Shown piece after piece: positions 9,968 to 18,320 of a stretch of DNA of 64,000 nt. Position 1 is the stretch's first letter. Each line of letters begins with the position of its first letter. The position numbers were made by a program, and so were the translations under genes. The notes beneath the pieces were generated by a model. The model saw only the letters and a program-made list of their open reading frames with translations. It was not told the DNA's origin and did not search any database. The DNA comes from Arthrobacter sp. B6. Its GTDB lineage: Bacteria; Actinomycetota; Actinomycetes; Actinomycetales; Micrococcaceae. The DNA lies in the NCBI RefSeq assembly GCF_001663775.1, contig NZ_KV467168.1, positions 2,206,870 through 2,270,869 on the forward strand, read 5' to 3'.

Positions 9968-10650
9968 TCCTCACCCCCGAAGCCCTCGAGTCCCTGCGCG
10001 GGCGCCTCATTGTGTCCTGCCAGGCGTACCCGGGCGAGCCCATGCGTGACCCGCGCACCACAGGCCAGGTGGCGGCGTCGGCCGTGATCGGAGGGGCTGC
10101 GGCGATCCGCGTCCAGGGCCTGGCCGACGTTCAGTCCACCCGCACCGCCGTCGAAGTCCCGGTGATTGGTTTGTGGAAGGACGGGCACGACGGCGTCTTC
10201 ATTACCCCCACGCTCCGCCACGCCCTGGCCGTGGCCAACGCCGGCGCCCACGTGGTGGCTGTGGACGGCACCCGCAGGGCCCGTCCGGACGGACTGAACC
10301 TCGCACAAACCGTGGCGGGCATTCATGCGGATTCGCATGCCCTGGTCATGGCGGACTGCGGCTCGTTCGAGGACGCCGCTGCAGCGGTCGAGGCCGGCGC
10401 TGACCTGATCGGAACCACGCTGGCCGGGTATTCCGGCGAGCGCCCCAAGACAGACGGGCCCGACCTGGCCCTGCTTCAGGAAATCGCAGCCGCCGGGTTC
10501 GGTGTGCCGCTGATTGCCGAAGGCCGCATCCACACCCCGGCGCAGGCCCGCCAGGCCCTCGACGCCGGCGCTTTCGCCGTCGTCGTGGGGACTGCGATCA
10601 CACACCCGGCCACGATTACGGGCTGGTTCACGGCGGCGCTGGAGGCCTGA
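9964..10650 (+). CDS. nanE: N-acetylmannosamine-6-phosphate 2-epimerase
   Basis: TIM-barrel epimerase converting ManNAc-6-P to GlcNAc-6-P, 228 residues from GTG 9964, with AAAGGAA about 8 nt upstream. Family features seen are VIGLWK, HVVAVDGTRRARP, the phosphate-region block ADCGSFEDAAAAVEAGAD and VPLIAEGRIHTPAQA. It overlaps the ROK kinase stop, so the two are translationally coupled. This gene is the best marker that the module handles sialic acid; the later GlcNAc-6-P deacetylase and deaminase are not in the window. Confidence 0.9.
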   Translation: MILTPEALESLRGRLIVSCQAYPGEPMRDPRTTGQVAASAVIGGAAAIRVQGLADVQSTRTAVEVPVIGLWKDGHDGVFITPTLRHALAVANAGAHVVAVDGTRRARPDGLNLAQTVAGIHADSHALVMADCGSFEDAAAAVEAGADLIGTTLAGYSGERPKTDGPDLALLQEIAAAGFGVPLIAEGRIHTPAQARQALDAGAFAVVVGTAITHPATITGWFTAALEA

Positions 10651-10679
10651 GCGATGGGCCACCCACGTGCATGTGCCGC

Positions 10680-12020
10680 CTAAGAACCGACCGTGGGTGT
10701 GGCCCTGAAGGCGTTAACAGCCCTATCTGCGATGACCTCGGCGTCGCTTCCGGAATCAAGGATCGTATTCCGGGCTGATTCAGCATCGACCAAGACGGCC
10801 GTCACGGCGAGGCCGTCCGAAGCCTCGGTGGTCAACAGGGCGTCCACCTGAGCCGAGAAGCACGAGTCACTTGACTTGGAGTGAACGTCCATCGCCACCA
10901 CGTGGTTGTTGGAGATGAAGTTGCCAACCCCCGCCATCAGCCGGATGATGACAGGCGTGGCACCCGCGGGGCGGATGGCCTCCGAGTCGATGACCTCGGA
11001 GAAGTGGTTGCCAATCACTGAATTGTTGTTGCCGCTGACGCAGAGAAGTCCGTTGAGGTCGTCCAGTCCGTTGTCCACTCCCAGGAACGGCGTCCAGGGC
11101 TCATGGTCACGTAGGAAGTGGTTGGTGCCCACAAGATTTTCCGAACTGTTCGCTGCGAGAACCACCATCCCCGGGTAGAACGAATGCAAACGGTTGTTGG
11201 TGACGCTTGACCGCGTGACGCCTTTGAAGTGGACGCTGCTCGAACCACGGGGGAAGACGTTGTTCGCGGTGACCAGGAGCCCGCCATGGTTCTCGGCGTA
11301 GATCGAGTGGCCCTTAAAGCCCGCTCCCACCAGGTTGTCGGTGATTTTTGACGCCTGCCCCCACCCGCGCAGCTCAATGCAGCTTCCGCACTCCGCGATG
11401 AAGTTGTCGCGGATGGACAGCGCGTCCGCGTTGTAGATGGTGAGGGCGTTCTCAAGGTAGACGAACCCCATGCCGTTGATGCGGAATGAGTCATTCTCAT
11501 TCGCGACATAGATGCCGGTCTTGCCGTTGACGTAGGTGTTTTCCGCATGCATCCCCGAACCATCCGGTGTGAAGTGCAACCCGTCGATGCAGAAGTTGGC
11601 GAACTCGACCGAGCTGATCCGCGGGCTCCCGCTTCGCTCAACGTAGAAAGCGGCTCCCTTCGGTTCCTCGCCGTCTCCGCTGCGGGGAAGGTCAACGATA
11701 ACGCGACTCCCGCCGGGCCACAGCTCGTGCAGATCGGGCCATTCGTTTTCGGGAACGTTGAACCGGATGCTCGACGACGTAAACCCGTGTCCCGATCCCT
11801 GGATTCGAAGGAAGCTGACGTCTATCACCACCTGCGTGCGGAGGTGGTAGTCCCCCGGCGGAATGTAGATCACCGCACCAGGCTTTCCGCCGTCATTCAC
11901 ATCAGTGGCCACTTGCCGCTCCTTGATGTCAGCGATGATGCTGTTGATGACTTCACCGACGTCCTTGGCCGGATTGCCGACTGGCCACGTAGTCACGTCG
12001 TAGCAGTTGTTGCTTGTCAT
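10680..12020 (-). CDS. GH91 right-handed beta-helix enzyme, probable cytoplasmic difructose dianhydride hydrolase
   Basis: Protein of 446 residues matching the inulin fructotransferase / DFA-IIIase family from Arthrobacter (AVIYIPPGDYHLRTQVVIDV, LRIQGSGHGF, NNVFPRGSSSVHF). The catalytic pair is Asp205 and Glu216 in DNFIAECGSCIE; the 11-residue spacing is the GH91 pattern. The ATG at 12020 has AAGGAAAG 7 nt upstream; there is no signal peptide. Secreted inulin fructotransferases carry one, whereas DFA-IIIase, which opens difructose anhydride III to inulobiose, is cytoplasmic. With an importer and GH32 in the same operon, hydrolysis of an imported dianhydride is the better call. It is the last gene of the operon, converging on nanE with 29 bp between the stops. 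Confidence 0.82.
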   Translation of the reverse strand: MTSNNCYDVTTWPVGNPAKDVGEVINSIIADIKERQVATDVNDGGKPGAVIYIPPGDYHLRTQVVIDVSFLRIQGSGHGFTSSSIRFNVPENEWPDLHELWPGGSRVIVDLPRSGDGEEPKGAAFYVERSGSPRISSVEFANFCIDGLHFTPDGSGMHAENTYVNGKTGIYVANENDSFRINGMGFVYLENALTIYNADALSIRDNFIAECGSCIELRGWGQASKITDNLVGAGFKGHSIYAENHGGLLVTANNVFPRGSSSVHFKGVTRSSVTNNRLHSFYPGMVVLAANSSENLVGTNHFLRDHEPWTPFLGVDNGLDDLNGLLCVSGNNNSVIGNHFSEVIDSEAIRPAGATPVIIRLMAGVGNFISNNHVVAMDVHSKSSDSCFSAQVDALLTTEASDGLAVTAVLVDAESARNTILDSGSDAEVIADRAVNAFRATPTVGS

Positions 12021-12090
12021 AGGTTCTTTCCTTGGTGTTGTGTCCATCGCCGGTGTGCTGGACTTTTGGCGTTCCGGACCTTTCAGGACG

Positions 12091-13674
12091 TCAGGTGAGT
12101 GATGAGACCGCGAGCTTCAGTATTGTCGCTGAGCCGCCCACAGCCGATAGCCAGTTCTCCGGGTTTTCGGTTTCCGGGAAGATGAGATCAGTCAGGACGG
12201 TCTTGCCGCCCTGGGCGAACACTTCGACCGAGCAGTGGTCCACGACGATGAGCAATTTGAGCACACCCTTTTCAAGATCAACCGGTGCTGACTCGGCCGA
12301 AGCGAATTTCCCGTGGAAGCACGTGTTTCCTGATTGCCTGCGGTCAAGGGTGAGGTGGGCGCTGGTTGTGTTGTAGCTAAGAATGGTGCCCTCGCTCCCG
12401 TCACTGCTTCCGAAGAGCCGGAAATCAAAACGTTCGGCGCTTCCGGCCAGTATCTCCGCCTCGATGACCTGGGCGCTACCGGGTACCGGATCCGGCAAGC
12501 GGAGGGTTGAATTTCGCAGCTCAAAGGTGCCTGCGTTCATTTGGTCCCTGGCAGTAGGCAGCTCTTCTCCTGCGCAGGGGTCGGCCAGGACCGGTTGCTG
12601 GATCAGCCGGGCCGAGCCGTTGACTGCTGTGAGGCGCACTTCGCGGGCGAGGGTCATCGAGGACCGCCAGGGGGCGGTGGGCAGCTCGTTGGCGTAGTCC
12701 CAGTTGTTCATCCAGCCGATGATGATGCGCCGGTCATCCGGGGTGTTGCTAAAGGATACGGAGGCGTAGCAGTCACGTCCCCAGTCCAGCCACAGGCATT
12801 GCTGCAAGGCCGCAGCGCCCGCCTGGGGGTCCGGGAGGGAGGCCAGTCCGGCCGGCGCCACGAGTGAACCGGCGTCCGGGAGGAACCGGGCGCCGTCGAA
12901 ATGCCCGATGAAGTACTGGCCGCCTGAACCTCCTGCCACGGCGCCAGGATTAACGTTCACGATCAGTACCCATTTGATGTTGTCCGGGTCCCCGTCCACT
13001 GCCAGGGGAAAGAGATCGGGACACTCCCATTCGCCGGCGTCGGCGTTGGCCGGGCCGAAATCGCTCAGGAAGTCCCAGGATTTGAGGTCTTCCGAACGGT
13101 AGAAGACCACCTTCTGGTGTTGGGCTTCGACGGCGACCATCACCCAGCAGGCGCCGTGGTCCCCTTGGTACCGGAAGACTTTGGGATCGCGGAAGTGAGC
13201 GGAGTCCCTGGTGAGGACAGGGTTTCTGTCGTACTTTTGCCACGTCATGCCTGCGTCTGTGCTGTGGGCGAGACACTGGGCCTGCCTGCCCCTGTGTTCG
13301 GACGCGGCTTTGTAGGCACTGGTGTAAATGGCTACGAGGGCAGGGGCGTCCGCCGTGCCGAACCCGGAGGTGTTGCCGTGGTCGACGACGACACTGCCTG
13401 AGTAGATGTCCGCTGTCTCGTCGCAGGCAATGGCAACAGGGTGTTCCGTCCAGTGCAGCAGATCATGGGAGGTGGCGTGGCCCCAGGACATGTTGCCCCA
13501 GACGTTGCCGTACGGGTTGTTTTGGTAGAAGAGGTGGTACAGGCCGTCGTGGAAAACCAGGCCGTTGGGATCGTTCAGCCAGGTATCCCTTGCCGTGAAG
13601 TGGATGGCAGGCCGGAACCTGGAGGTTCCGGCCTGGAATGTTTCAGGGCGTGCGGCATCAAGAAAGGCGGACAT
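12091..13674 (-). CDS. GH32 beta-fructosidase, cytoplasmic
   Basis: Glycoside hydrolase of 527 residues with all three GH32 acidic blocks: WLNDPNG (nucleophile Asp35), FRDPKVF (Asp163) and WECPDLF (acid/base Glu217), followed by a beta-sandwich domain. No signal peptide. It would cut inulobiose or short fructo-oligosaccharides to fructose. AAGAGGAAC precedes the ATG. Lies between the LacI regulator and the GH91 gene in the minus-strand operon; the arrangement suggests GH91 makes its substrate. Confidence 0.9.
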   Translation of the reverse strand: MSAFLDAARPETFQAGTSRFRPAIHFTARDTWLNDPNGLVFHDGLYHLFYQNNPYGNVWGNMSWGHATSHDLLHWTEHPVAIACDETADIYSGSVVVDHGNTSGFGTADAPALVAIYTSAYKAASEHRGRQAQCLAHSTDAGMTWQKYDRNPVLTRDSAHFRDPKVFRYQGDHGACWVMVAVEAQHQKVVFYRSEDLKSWDFLSDFGPANADAGEWECPDLFPLAVDGDPDNIKWVLIVNVNPGAVAGGSGGQYFIGHFDGARFLPDAGSLVAPAGLASLPDPQAGAAALQQCLWLDWGRDCYASVSFSNTPDDRRIIIGWMNNWDYANELPTAPWRSSMTLAREVRLTAVNGSARLIQQPVLADPCAGEELPTARDQMNAGTFELRNSTLRLPDPVPGSAQVIEAEILAGSAERFDFRLFGSSDGSEGTILSYNTTSAHLTLDRRQSGNTCFHGKFASAESAPVDLEKGVLKLLIVVDHCSVEVFAQGGKTVLTDLIFPETENPENWLSAVGGSATILKLAVSSLT

Positions 13675-13714
13675 GTTCTGGCGTTCCTCTTGGGACGTGG
13701 AAGGGGCTGGCTGC

Positions 13715-14758
13715 CTATTGCCGGGGAGCCGCGATGGAATCGCGGCGCACCAGGGGGCAGCTCAGAATGGTCGGGTGGGGTGCCATGAGGGCAAGGTCGG
13801 TCTTCCCCTCGACGGCGTCAATCAGGTGCTCGGTGGCCCAAGCACCCATCTCGTAGTGAGGCAGGGCCACGGTGGTGAGGCCCGGGTGAAGGTTGGCGGC
13901 GATCAGTTCCTGGTCATCGAAGCCGACCACTGAAAGGTCAGCGGGGATGCTGAGTCCCAACTCGGCGGCTGCGCGGTAGGCTCCCATAGCCATTCGGTCG
14001 TTGTAGCAGAACAAGCCGGTGGGCCGGTCCTCGCGTGCCAGGATCCGCCTGGCCGCTTCGTAGCCTCCTTGCACCTCGGAGACCTCGGACTCGACAGGTG
14101 CCGCGTCGCCGTCGAGCCCTGCTTCAGTCAGCGTGGCCCGGAAGGCATGGAGCCGCTGGCTGGTGGCCGGGACATCGTCGGTGTTGTTGATGAAGCCCAC
14201 CCGGGTGTGGCCCGCTGCGAGGAGCGCGCCCACGGCGGCGCGTGCACCGCCTTCTTCGTCCGGGATCACGGCTGTGATGTTTCCGCCGGTGGCCACCGAG
14301 TCGACCAGGACGGAGGGCACGCTGCCGAGGTTGGCCGGCAGCTCCACGTTGCGGTGGTACATGGTGGCATAGAGGATGCCGTCCACCCGGCGTTCAAGGA
14401 GGGCCTCGACGTCGGCCTGCCGGGATTCGAGGCTGGCTGAGCCGGAGGTGTTGATGATCATGAGGTTGTACCCTCGGGCTTTGGCGGCCTCGTCAGCGCC
14501 GAGAATGATGTGCCCGGCGTGTGGTGTGGTGGCGATACCCTCGCTGACCAGACCCAGCATGCCGGTCCTCTGGGTGCGAAGGGCCTGCGCAAGGCGGTTG
14601 GGCCCATAACCCAGTTGCTCCGCAATGCTCCTGACCTTGCCCCTGGTTTCGGGGCTGATTCGGGCATAGGCAACCTCATTGAGGACGTGGGAGACAGTTG
14701 TCACGGAGACGCCGGCGGCGACGGCCACATCCTTGATGCCGATGTTCTTGTTGCTCAT
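13715..14758 (-). CDS. LacI-family transcriptional regulator of the fructan/DFA operon
   Basis: Typical LacI protein of 347 residues. The N-terminal helix-turn-helix reads IGIKDVAVAAGVSVTTVSHVLNE (partly quoted; residues 5-27), followed by the hinge and a periplasmic-binding-protein-like sensor domain (FINNTDDVPATSQRLHAF, VVGFDDQELIAANLHPGLTT). It sits inside the operon between the permease and GH32, so it would be autoregulated. A likely operator, TCGTTTT-N3-AAAACGA, lies upstream of the first gene at 18066-18082. Confidence 0.9.
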   Translation of the reverse strand: MSNKNIGIKDVAVAAGVSVTTVSHVLNEVAYARISPETRGKVRSIAEQLGYGPNRLAQALRTQRTGMLGLVSEGIATTPHAGHIILGADEAAKARGYNLMIINTSGSASLESRQADVEALLERRVDGILYATMYHRNVELPANLGSVPSVLVDSVATGGNITAVIPDEEGGARAAVGALLAAGHTRVGFINNTDDVPATSQRLHAFRATLTEAGLDGDAAPVESEVSEVQGGYEAARRILAREDRPTGLFCYNDRMAMGAYRAAAELGLSIPADLSVVGFDDQELIAANLHPGLTTVALPHYEMGAWATEHLIDAVEGKTDLALMAPHPTILSCPLVRRDSIAAPRQ

Positions 14759-14818
14759 CTGTCTCCCACGTCCTAATGGTTGGTGAAGCTCTTGGGGGCC
14801 GGGTTTGTTGTTGCTGGC

Positions 14819-15772
14819 CTAGCCCTTGACGGCGCCGAGCGTCATGCCTGCGACGATCTTGCGCTGCAGGAGAAGGGTGAGGAGGATGACCGGGATGGAG
14901 TAGACGGTGGCCAGCGCCGTCATGGATCCCCAGTCCAGGCCGAACTGGGTCTGGAAGTTTGCGATCACGACAGGTGTGGTCTGCGAACGGATTGCGGTCA
15001 TCAGGAGTGCGAAGAGGAATTCGTTCCAGGACGCCAGGAAGGCGAAGATCGCGGTGACGGCGACGCCGCCGGAGACCACCGGGATCACCACCCGCCAGAG
15101 GGCACCGAGCCTGCTGCAGCCGTCCACGGTGGCCGCTTCCTCCAGGTCTTTGGGAACCGCTTCAAAGAAGCTGGACATCAGCCAGATCGAGAGCGGCAGC
15201 GAGATGGTGGTGTGGGCGACGGACAGGGCTATGGGCGTATCTGACAGCCCCACGGACGCCATCATCGAAGCCAGCGGAATACCGATCGCCACCGGTGGCA
15301 CCATGCGGGTGACCAGGGCGGCCATGATGAAGATCCGGCCGCTCAGGGTCTTGTACCTGGTGATGCCGTACGCTGCCGGCACAGCCAGCAGCAGCGAGAG
15401 CACGGTGCTGATGACGGCCGTCTGGATGCTGTTGATGAAGGACGCCAGGACTCCGTTGCGGCCCAGCCCGTTGGTGTAGTTTTCCAGCGTCCACTCCTTG
15501 GGGAGAATGGTCGGCGGCACCGCGATGGCATCGATCGGGGTCTTGAAGGACGTGAAAAGCAGGTACAGGAACGGAAAACCGTAGAGCACCATCGCTGCCG
15601 CGAGGAGGATCCACAGCAGGGTCCTGGTGCTCCGGCGGCCCGCTTCCAGGCCCTCCCGGTTGACGCCGCGGCGCTTGCGGCCGCGGCTGCCCGTGGTGGT
15701 TGGCACGTAAAGTCCGGCAACGTCCGGTGCCAGCTTCCCGCCGTCGTTCTTGGTTCTTTCAGCGACGCGCAT
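14819..15772 (-). CDS. Carbohydrate ABC importer permease, MalG/CUT1 type
   Basis: Inner-membrane permease of 317 residues. The N-terminal 40 residues are basic and variable; then six TM segments and the EAA loop EAATVDGCSRLGALWRVVIP are seen. Its ATG overlaps the stop of the partner permease by 1 nt (TGATG). No ATPase gene is in the operon; CUT1 importers often borrow a shared MsiK-type ATPase encoded elsewhere. Confidence 0.88.
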   Translation of the reverse strand: MRVAERTKNDGGKLAPDVAGLYVPTTTGSRGRKRRGVNREGLEAGRRSTRTLLWILLAAAMVLYGFPFLYLLFTSFKTPIDAIAVPPTILPKEWTLENYTNGLGRNGVLASFINSIQTAVISTVLSLLLAVPAAYGITRYKTLSGRIFIMAALVTRMVPPVAIGIPLASMMASVGLSDTPIALSVAHTTISLPLSIWLMSSFFEAVPKDLEEAATVDGCSRLGALWRVVIPVVSGGVAVTAIFAFLASWNEFLFALLMTAIRSQTTPVVIANFQTQFGLDWGSMTALATVYSIPVILLTLLLQRKIVAGMTLGAVKG

Positions 15773-16659
15773 CAGTTGTCCTTTCCTGGCCGCCAGATGG
15801 TGGACACCGCGACGAACGCGACGGCGAGCATGGCCAGCAGGTAGAGGGTGCCCATGGCGCTTGCCAGCCCTGGATCACCGAACCGGATCATGGTCCGGTA
15901 GATCAGCAGGCTCATGGTTTCCGAGGCGGACTGCGGGCCGCCGTTGGTTTGGATGAGGATGGTGTCGAACGCCCGGGCAGCGTCGATTCCACGAACCACC
16001 AGGGCGACGGCGATGACCGGCCGCAGGAGGGGCAGGATGATCCGGAACAGCATGGCCGGTGCGCGTGCACCGTCAAGGCGTGCAGCCTCGATGAGGTCTC
16101 CGGGGATGTTCTGCAGCCCGGCGAAAAGCACCAGGCACATAAACGAGGTGGTCAGCCAGATATCCGGAATGGCGACGGAGTAGAGCACGATATTCGGGTC
16201 CGAGAGCCAGCCGATCTGGTTGGGGTTGGACAGGATCCCGGCCTGGTGCAGGAGGGTTCCGATGAGGCCGAAGTTGTCGATCATCAGGAACTTCCAGAGG
16301 AGCCCTGCCACGATCGGGGCGATCATCAGCGGGTACATGAACACGGTTCGCCAGATTTGCGAGCTTCGCCCCAGGGTGGTGAACAGCAGCGCCATGCCCA
16401 GGCCGAGGGCAAACTCGAGGGTGACAACGATCAGGGTGTAGGCCAGGGTCCGCCAGCCGGCACCGATGAAGGCGTCGGAGGCGAAGGCCCGGAAGTAGTT
16501 ATCCAGGCCCACGAAGTCCCTGGGGCCGCCGGCAATCGGCGAGATTTTGAAGAAGCTGTCCGCCACGAGGCGGAACAGCGGGAAGGCGACAAAGACTGCC
16601 AGGAACAGCGCCGCTGGTGTCATCAGGAACAATGCGAAGCGGCGATCGGAGATACGCAC
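15772..16659 (-). CDS. Carbohydrate ABC importer permease, MalF/CUT1 type
   Basis: Permease of 295 residues starting at GTG 16659, with GGAAGAG about 8 nt upstream. Hydrophobic segments start at FALFLMTPAALFLAVFVAFP and the EAA loop reads EAARLDGARAPAMLFRIILP. It is the second gene of the fructan/DFA import operon and is coupled to the MalG-type partner. Confidence 0.88.
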   Translation of the reverse strand: MRISDRRFALFLMTPAALFLAVFVAFPLFRLVADSFFKISPIAGGPRDFVGLDNYFRAFASDAFIGAGWRTLAYTLIVVTLEFALGLGMALLFTTLGRSSQIWRTVFMYPLMIAPIVAGLLWKFLMIDNFGLIGTLLHQAGILSNPNQIGWLSDPNIVLYSVAIPDIWLTTSFMCLVLFAGLQNIPGDLIEAARLDGARAPAMLFRIILPLLRPVIAVALVVRGIDAARAFDTILIQTNGGPQSASETMSLLIYRTMIRFGDPGLASAMGTLYLLAMLAVAFVAVSTIWRPGKDN

Positions 16660-16726
16660 GGTTTTCTCTTCCGCTGGTTGGGAGCCGTGGCCGGCACCGG
16701 TTACTCAAGTGCCGGCCACGGAGGTC

Positions 16727-18007
16727 TTACTTAAGGAGGTCCTCGATCTGCTTTTTCGCGTCGGCGAGGAGAGTGGCGGAATCTCCGCCGGCCACGGCCT
16801 TCTGCAGCATGGGAACCAGTACCGTGTCCACTATCTGCTGCCACTTCTCGGTGGCGGGGCGGGTGGCGGTGGCTTTGCCGTTGAGGGTTTCGATGAGCGG
16901 CCCGAAGCTTTCGTAGCCTTCCTTGTCCTGGTACTTCTCGAATGCGGAGATCCGGGAGGCCAGGCCGAGGCTGGATTCGATGCCCATGCTGTTGTGGTCA
17001 TAGGCGCACTGGACGAACTTTTTGGCCGCTTCGGTGTTCTTGGTGGCCTTGGGAACCGTGAGGTACCAGGGGCCCGGGACACCGGCCACGCCGGCGCTGC
17101 CGGCGATCATGGGAGCCGTGCCAACCTTGCCGGCCACCGGCGAGTCCGTGGGGATCTGCCGGTAGGCGTGGGCCCAGAAGCGGGTCATCGCCGTCTGGCC
17201 TTGGTTGAACAGGTTCTGTGCCGCGTTCCAGTCCACCTGGGCCGCGCCGGACGGCGCTGACTTGGTGAGCCCGACATAGAAGTCCAGGGCTTCCTTGTGG
17301 GCGGCGTTGTCGATGACCACCTTGTTGTTTTCATCGAGGATCATGGGTGAGCCGGCCTGCAGGACGTGGGCGAGCCATTCGGTTTCCACGGCGCCCTTGA
17401 CGTCGGTGCCGTACATCCCGTCCCTGGTGAAGAATTCGGAGATGTCCTGGTACTGCTGCCACGTGGTGGGTGCGGCGAGCTCGTAGCCGTACTGGGCCTG
17501 GAAGTCAGCCTTGTTCTTGGCGTCTTCGAAGAGGTCCTTGCGGTAGAGGATGATTTCGGCGTTGGTCCAGGCGGGCAGTCCGATGAAGTGCCCGTCCACG
17601 TTCGCTTCCTTCACGAGTGCGGGGAAGATGTCCTGTTTGGCCTCGTCAGTGAAGATTTCGTCGATGGGCTGGAGGGCGTCCTTGAAGCTGGGCAGCCAGA
17701 CGGAGTCCAGGGCTGCGACGTCAAAGGAGACGTTGCCGGAGGAGAATTCGCTGGAGAGGCGGTTGAACATGCCGTCGTAGGGCAGTTCGACAAAGTTGGC
17801 CTCGACTCCGGTGTCCTTCTTGCACTGCTCGGCTACGCCGGTCAGTTCGGCGCGGCCGCCGCCTTCGACGAGGACGTTGATGGTGCTGGTGCCGGCGCTA
17901 CCCGTGGATGTCGGGCCCCCCGCGCCGCACCCGGTGGCTACCAGTGCGACGGCGGTGCAGATGCCGCCGATGGTGGCGAACCTGTTGATGGTCTTTCGAG
18001 TGGACAT
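16727..18007 (-). CDS. Sugar-binding lipoprotein of the fructan/DFA importer
   Basis: Family 1 extracellular solute-binding protein, 426 residues. The signal peptide ends in lipobox LVATGC (Cys27). The mature part has the usual two-lobe pattern, including QDISEFFTRDGMYGT and PGPWYLTVPKA. As first gene of the operon it is the specificity determinant; difructose dianhydride or short fructans are the inferred ligands from the downstream GH91 and GH32 genes. Confidence 0.88.
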   Translation of the reverse strand: MSTRKTINRFATIGGICTAVALVATGCGAGGPTSTGSAGTSTINVLVEGGGRAELTGVAEQCKKDTGVEANFVELPYDGMFNRLSSEFSSGNVSFDVAALDSVWLPSFKDALQPIDEIFTDEAKQDIFPALVKEANVDGHFIGLPAWTNAEIILYRKDLFEDAKNKADFQAQYGYELAAPTTWQQYQDISEFFTRDGMYGTDVKGAVETEWLAHVLQAGSPMILDENNKVVIDNAAHKEALDFYVGLTKSAPSGAAQVDWNAAQNLFNQGQTAMTRFWAHAYRQIPTDSPVAGKVGTAPMIAGSAGVAGVPGPWYLTVPKATKNTEAAKKFVQCAYDHNSMGIESSLGLASRISAFEKYQDKEGYESFGPLIETLNGKATATRPATEKWQQIVDTVLVPMLQKAVAGGDSATLLADAKKQIEDLLK

Positions 18008-18065
18008 CGCTGTCGACTCACTTTCTCTCGAACGGAAATGGCGAGACTGAATCTGGGGTGAAAAA

Positions 18066-18082
18066 TCGTTTTGCTAAAACGA
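18066..18082. promoter_or_regulatory. LacI-type operator upstream of the fructan/DFA operon
   Basis: TCGTTTTGCTAAAACGA is a perfect inverted repeat (TCGTTTT / AAAACGA, 3-bp centre) 59 bp upstream of the binding protein start. A degenerate second copy, TCGTTTTGGCAACG, starts at 18202. Sites of this form with a central CG-rich half-site are typical of LacI regulators; the regulator at 13715-14758 is the obvious candidate. Confidence 0.7.
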
Positions 18083-18145
18083 CTTGGCATTCACCCTAGG
18101 ACCAATATTTGAGAAGTGTCAAGTGTCACATCGGTCGGCATTCCG

Positions 18146-18170
18146 CCTATTGACGACGTTGGGCAATAGG
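18146..18170. promoter_or_regulatory. Inverted repeat CCTATTG-N11-CAATAGG
   Basis: Arms at 18146-18152 and 18164-18170 are perfect. Three copies of AGTGTC lie around it (18115, 18122, 18175). The element sits between the fructan operon promoter and the 3' end of the LysR gene, so it could be a second regulator site or a hairpin ending the LysR transcript. Confidence 0.35.
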
Positions 18171-18320
18171 CCCTAGTGTCATCCTGGACCGGTTCGATAA
18201 ATCGTTTTGGCAACGGGGTGCTTCCGCACGCACCGCCCTACTTGATGTCCGCTGAGAGCCTGAAACTCAGCCTGAAAGGTCGAGGGTTAGATCCGCGGGT
18301 GGACTCGCGGCCATGCGATT

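Noticed and set aside
15700..16734. 344-codon plus-strand frame across the MalF-type permease
   Set aside because: Glu/Gly/His-rich shadow of a clear membrane protein gene.
18066..18170. Terminator for the LysR gene
   Set aside because: The LacI-type symmetry and position upstream of the binding protein gene fit an operator better; no T-run is present.
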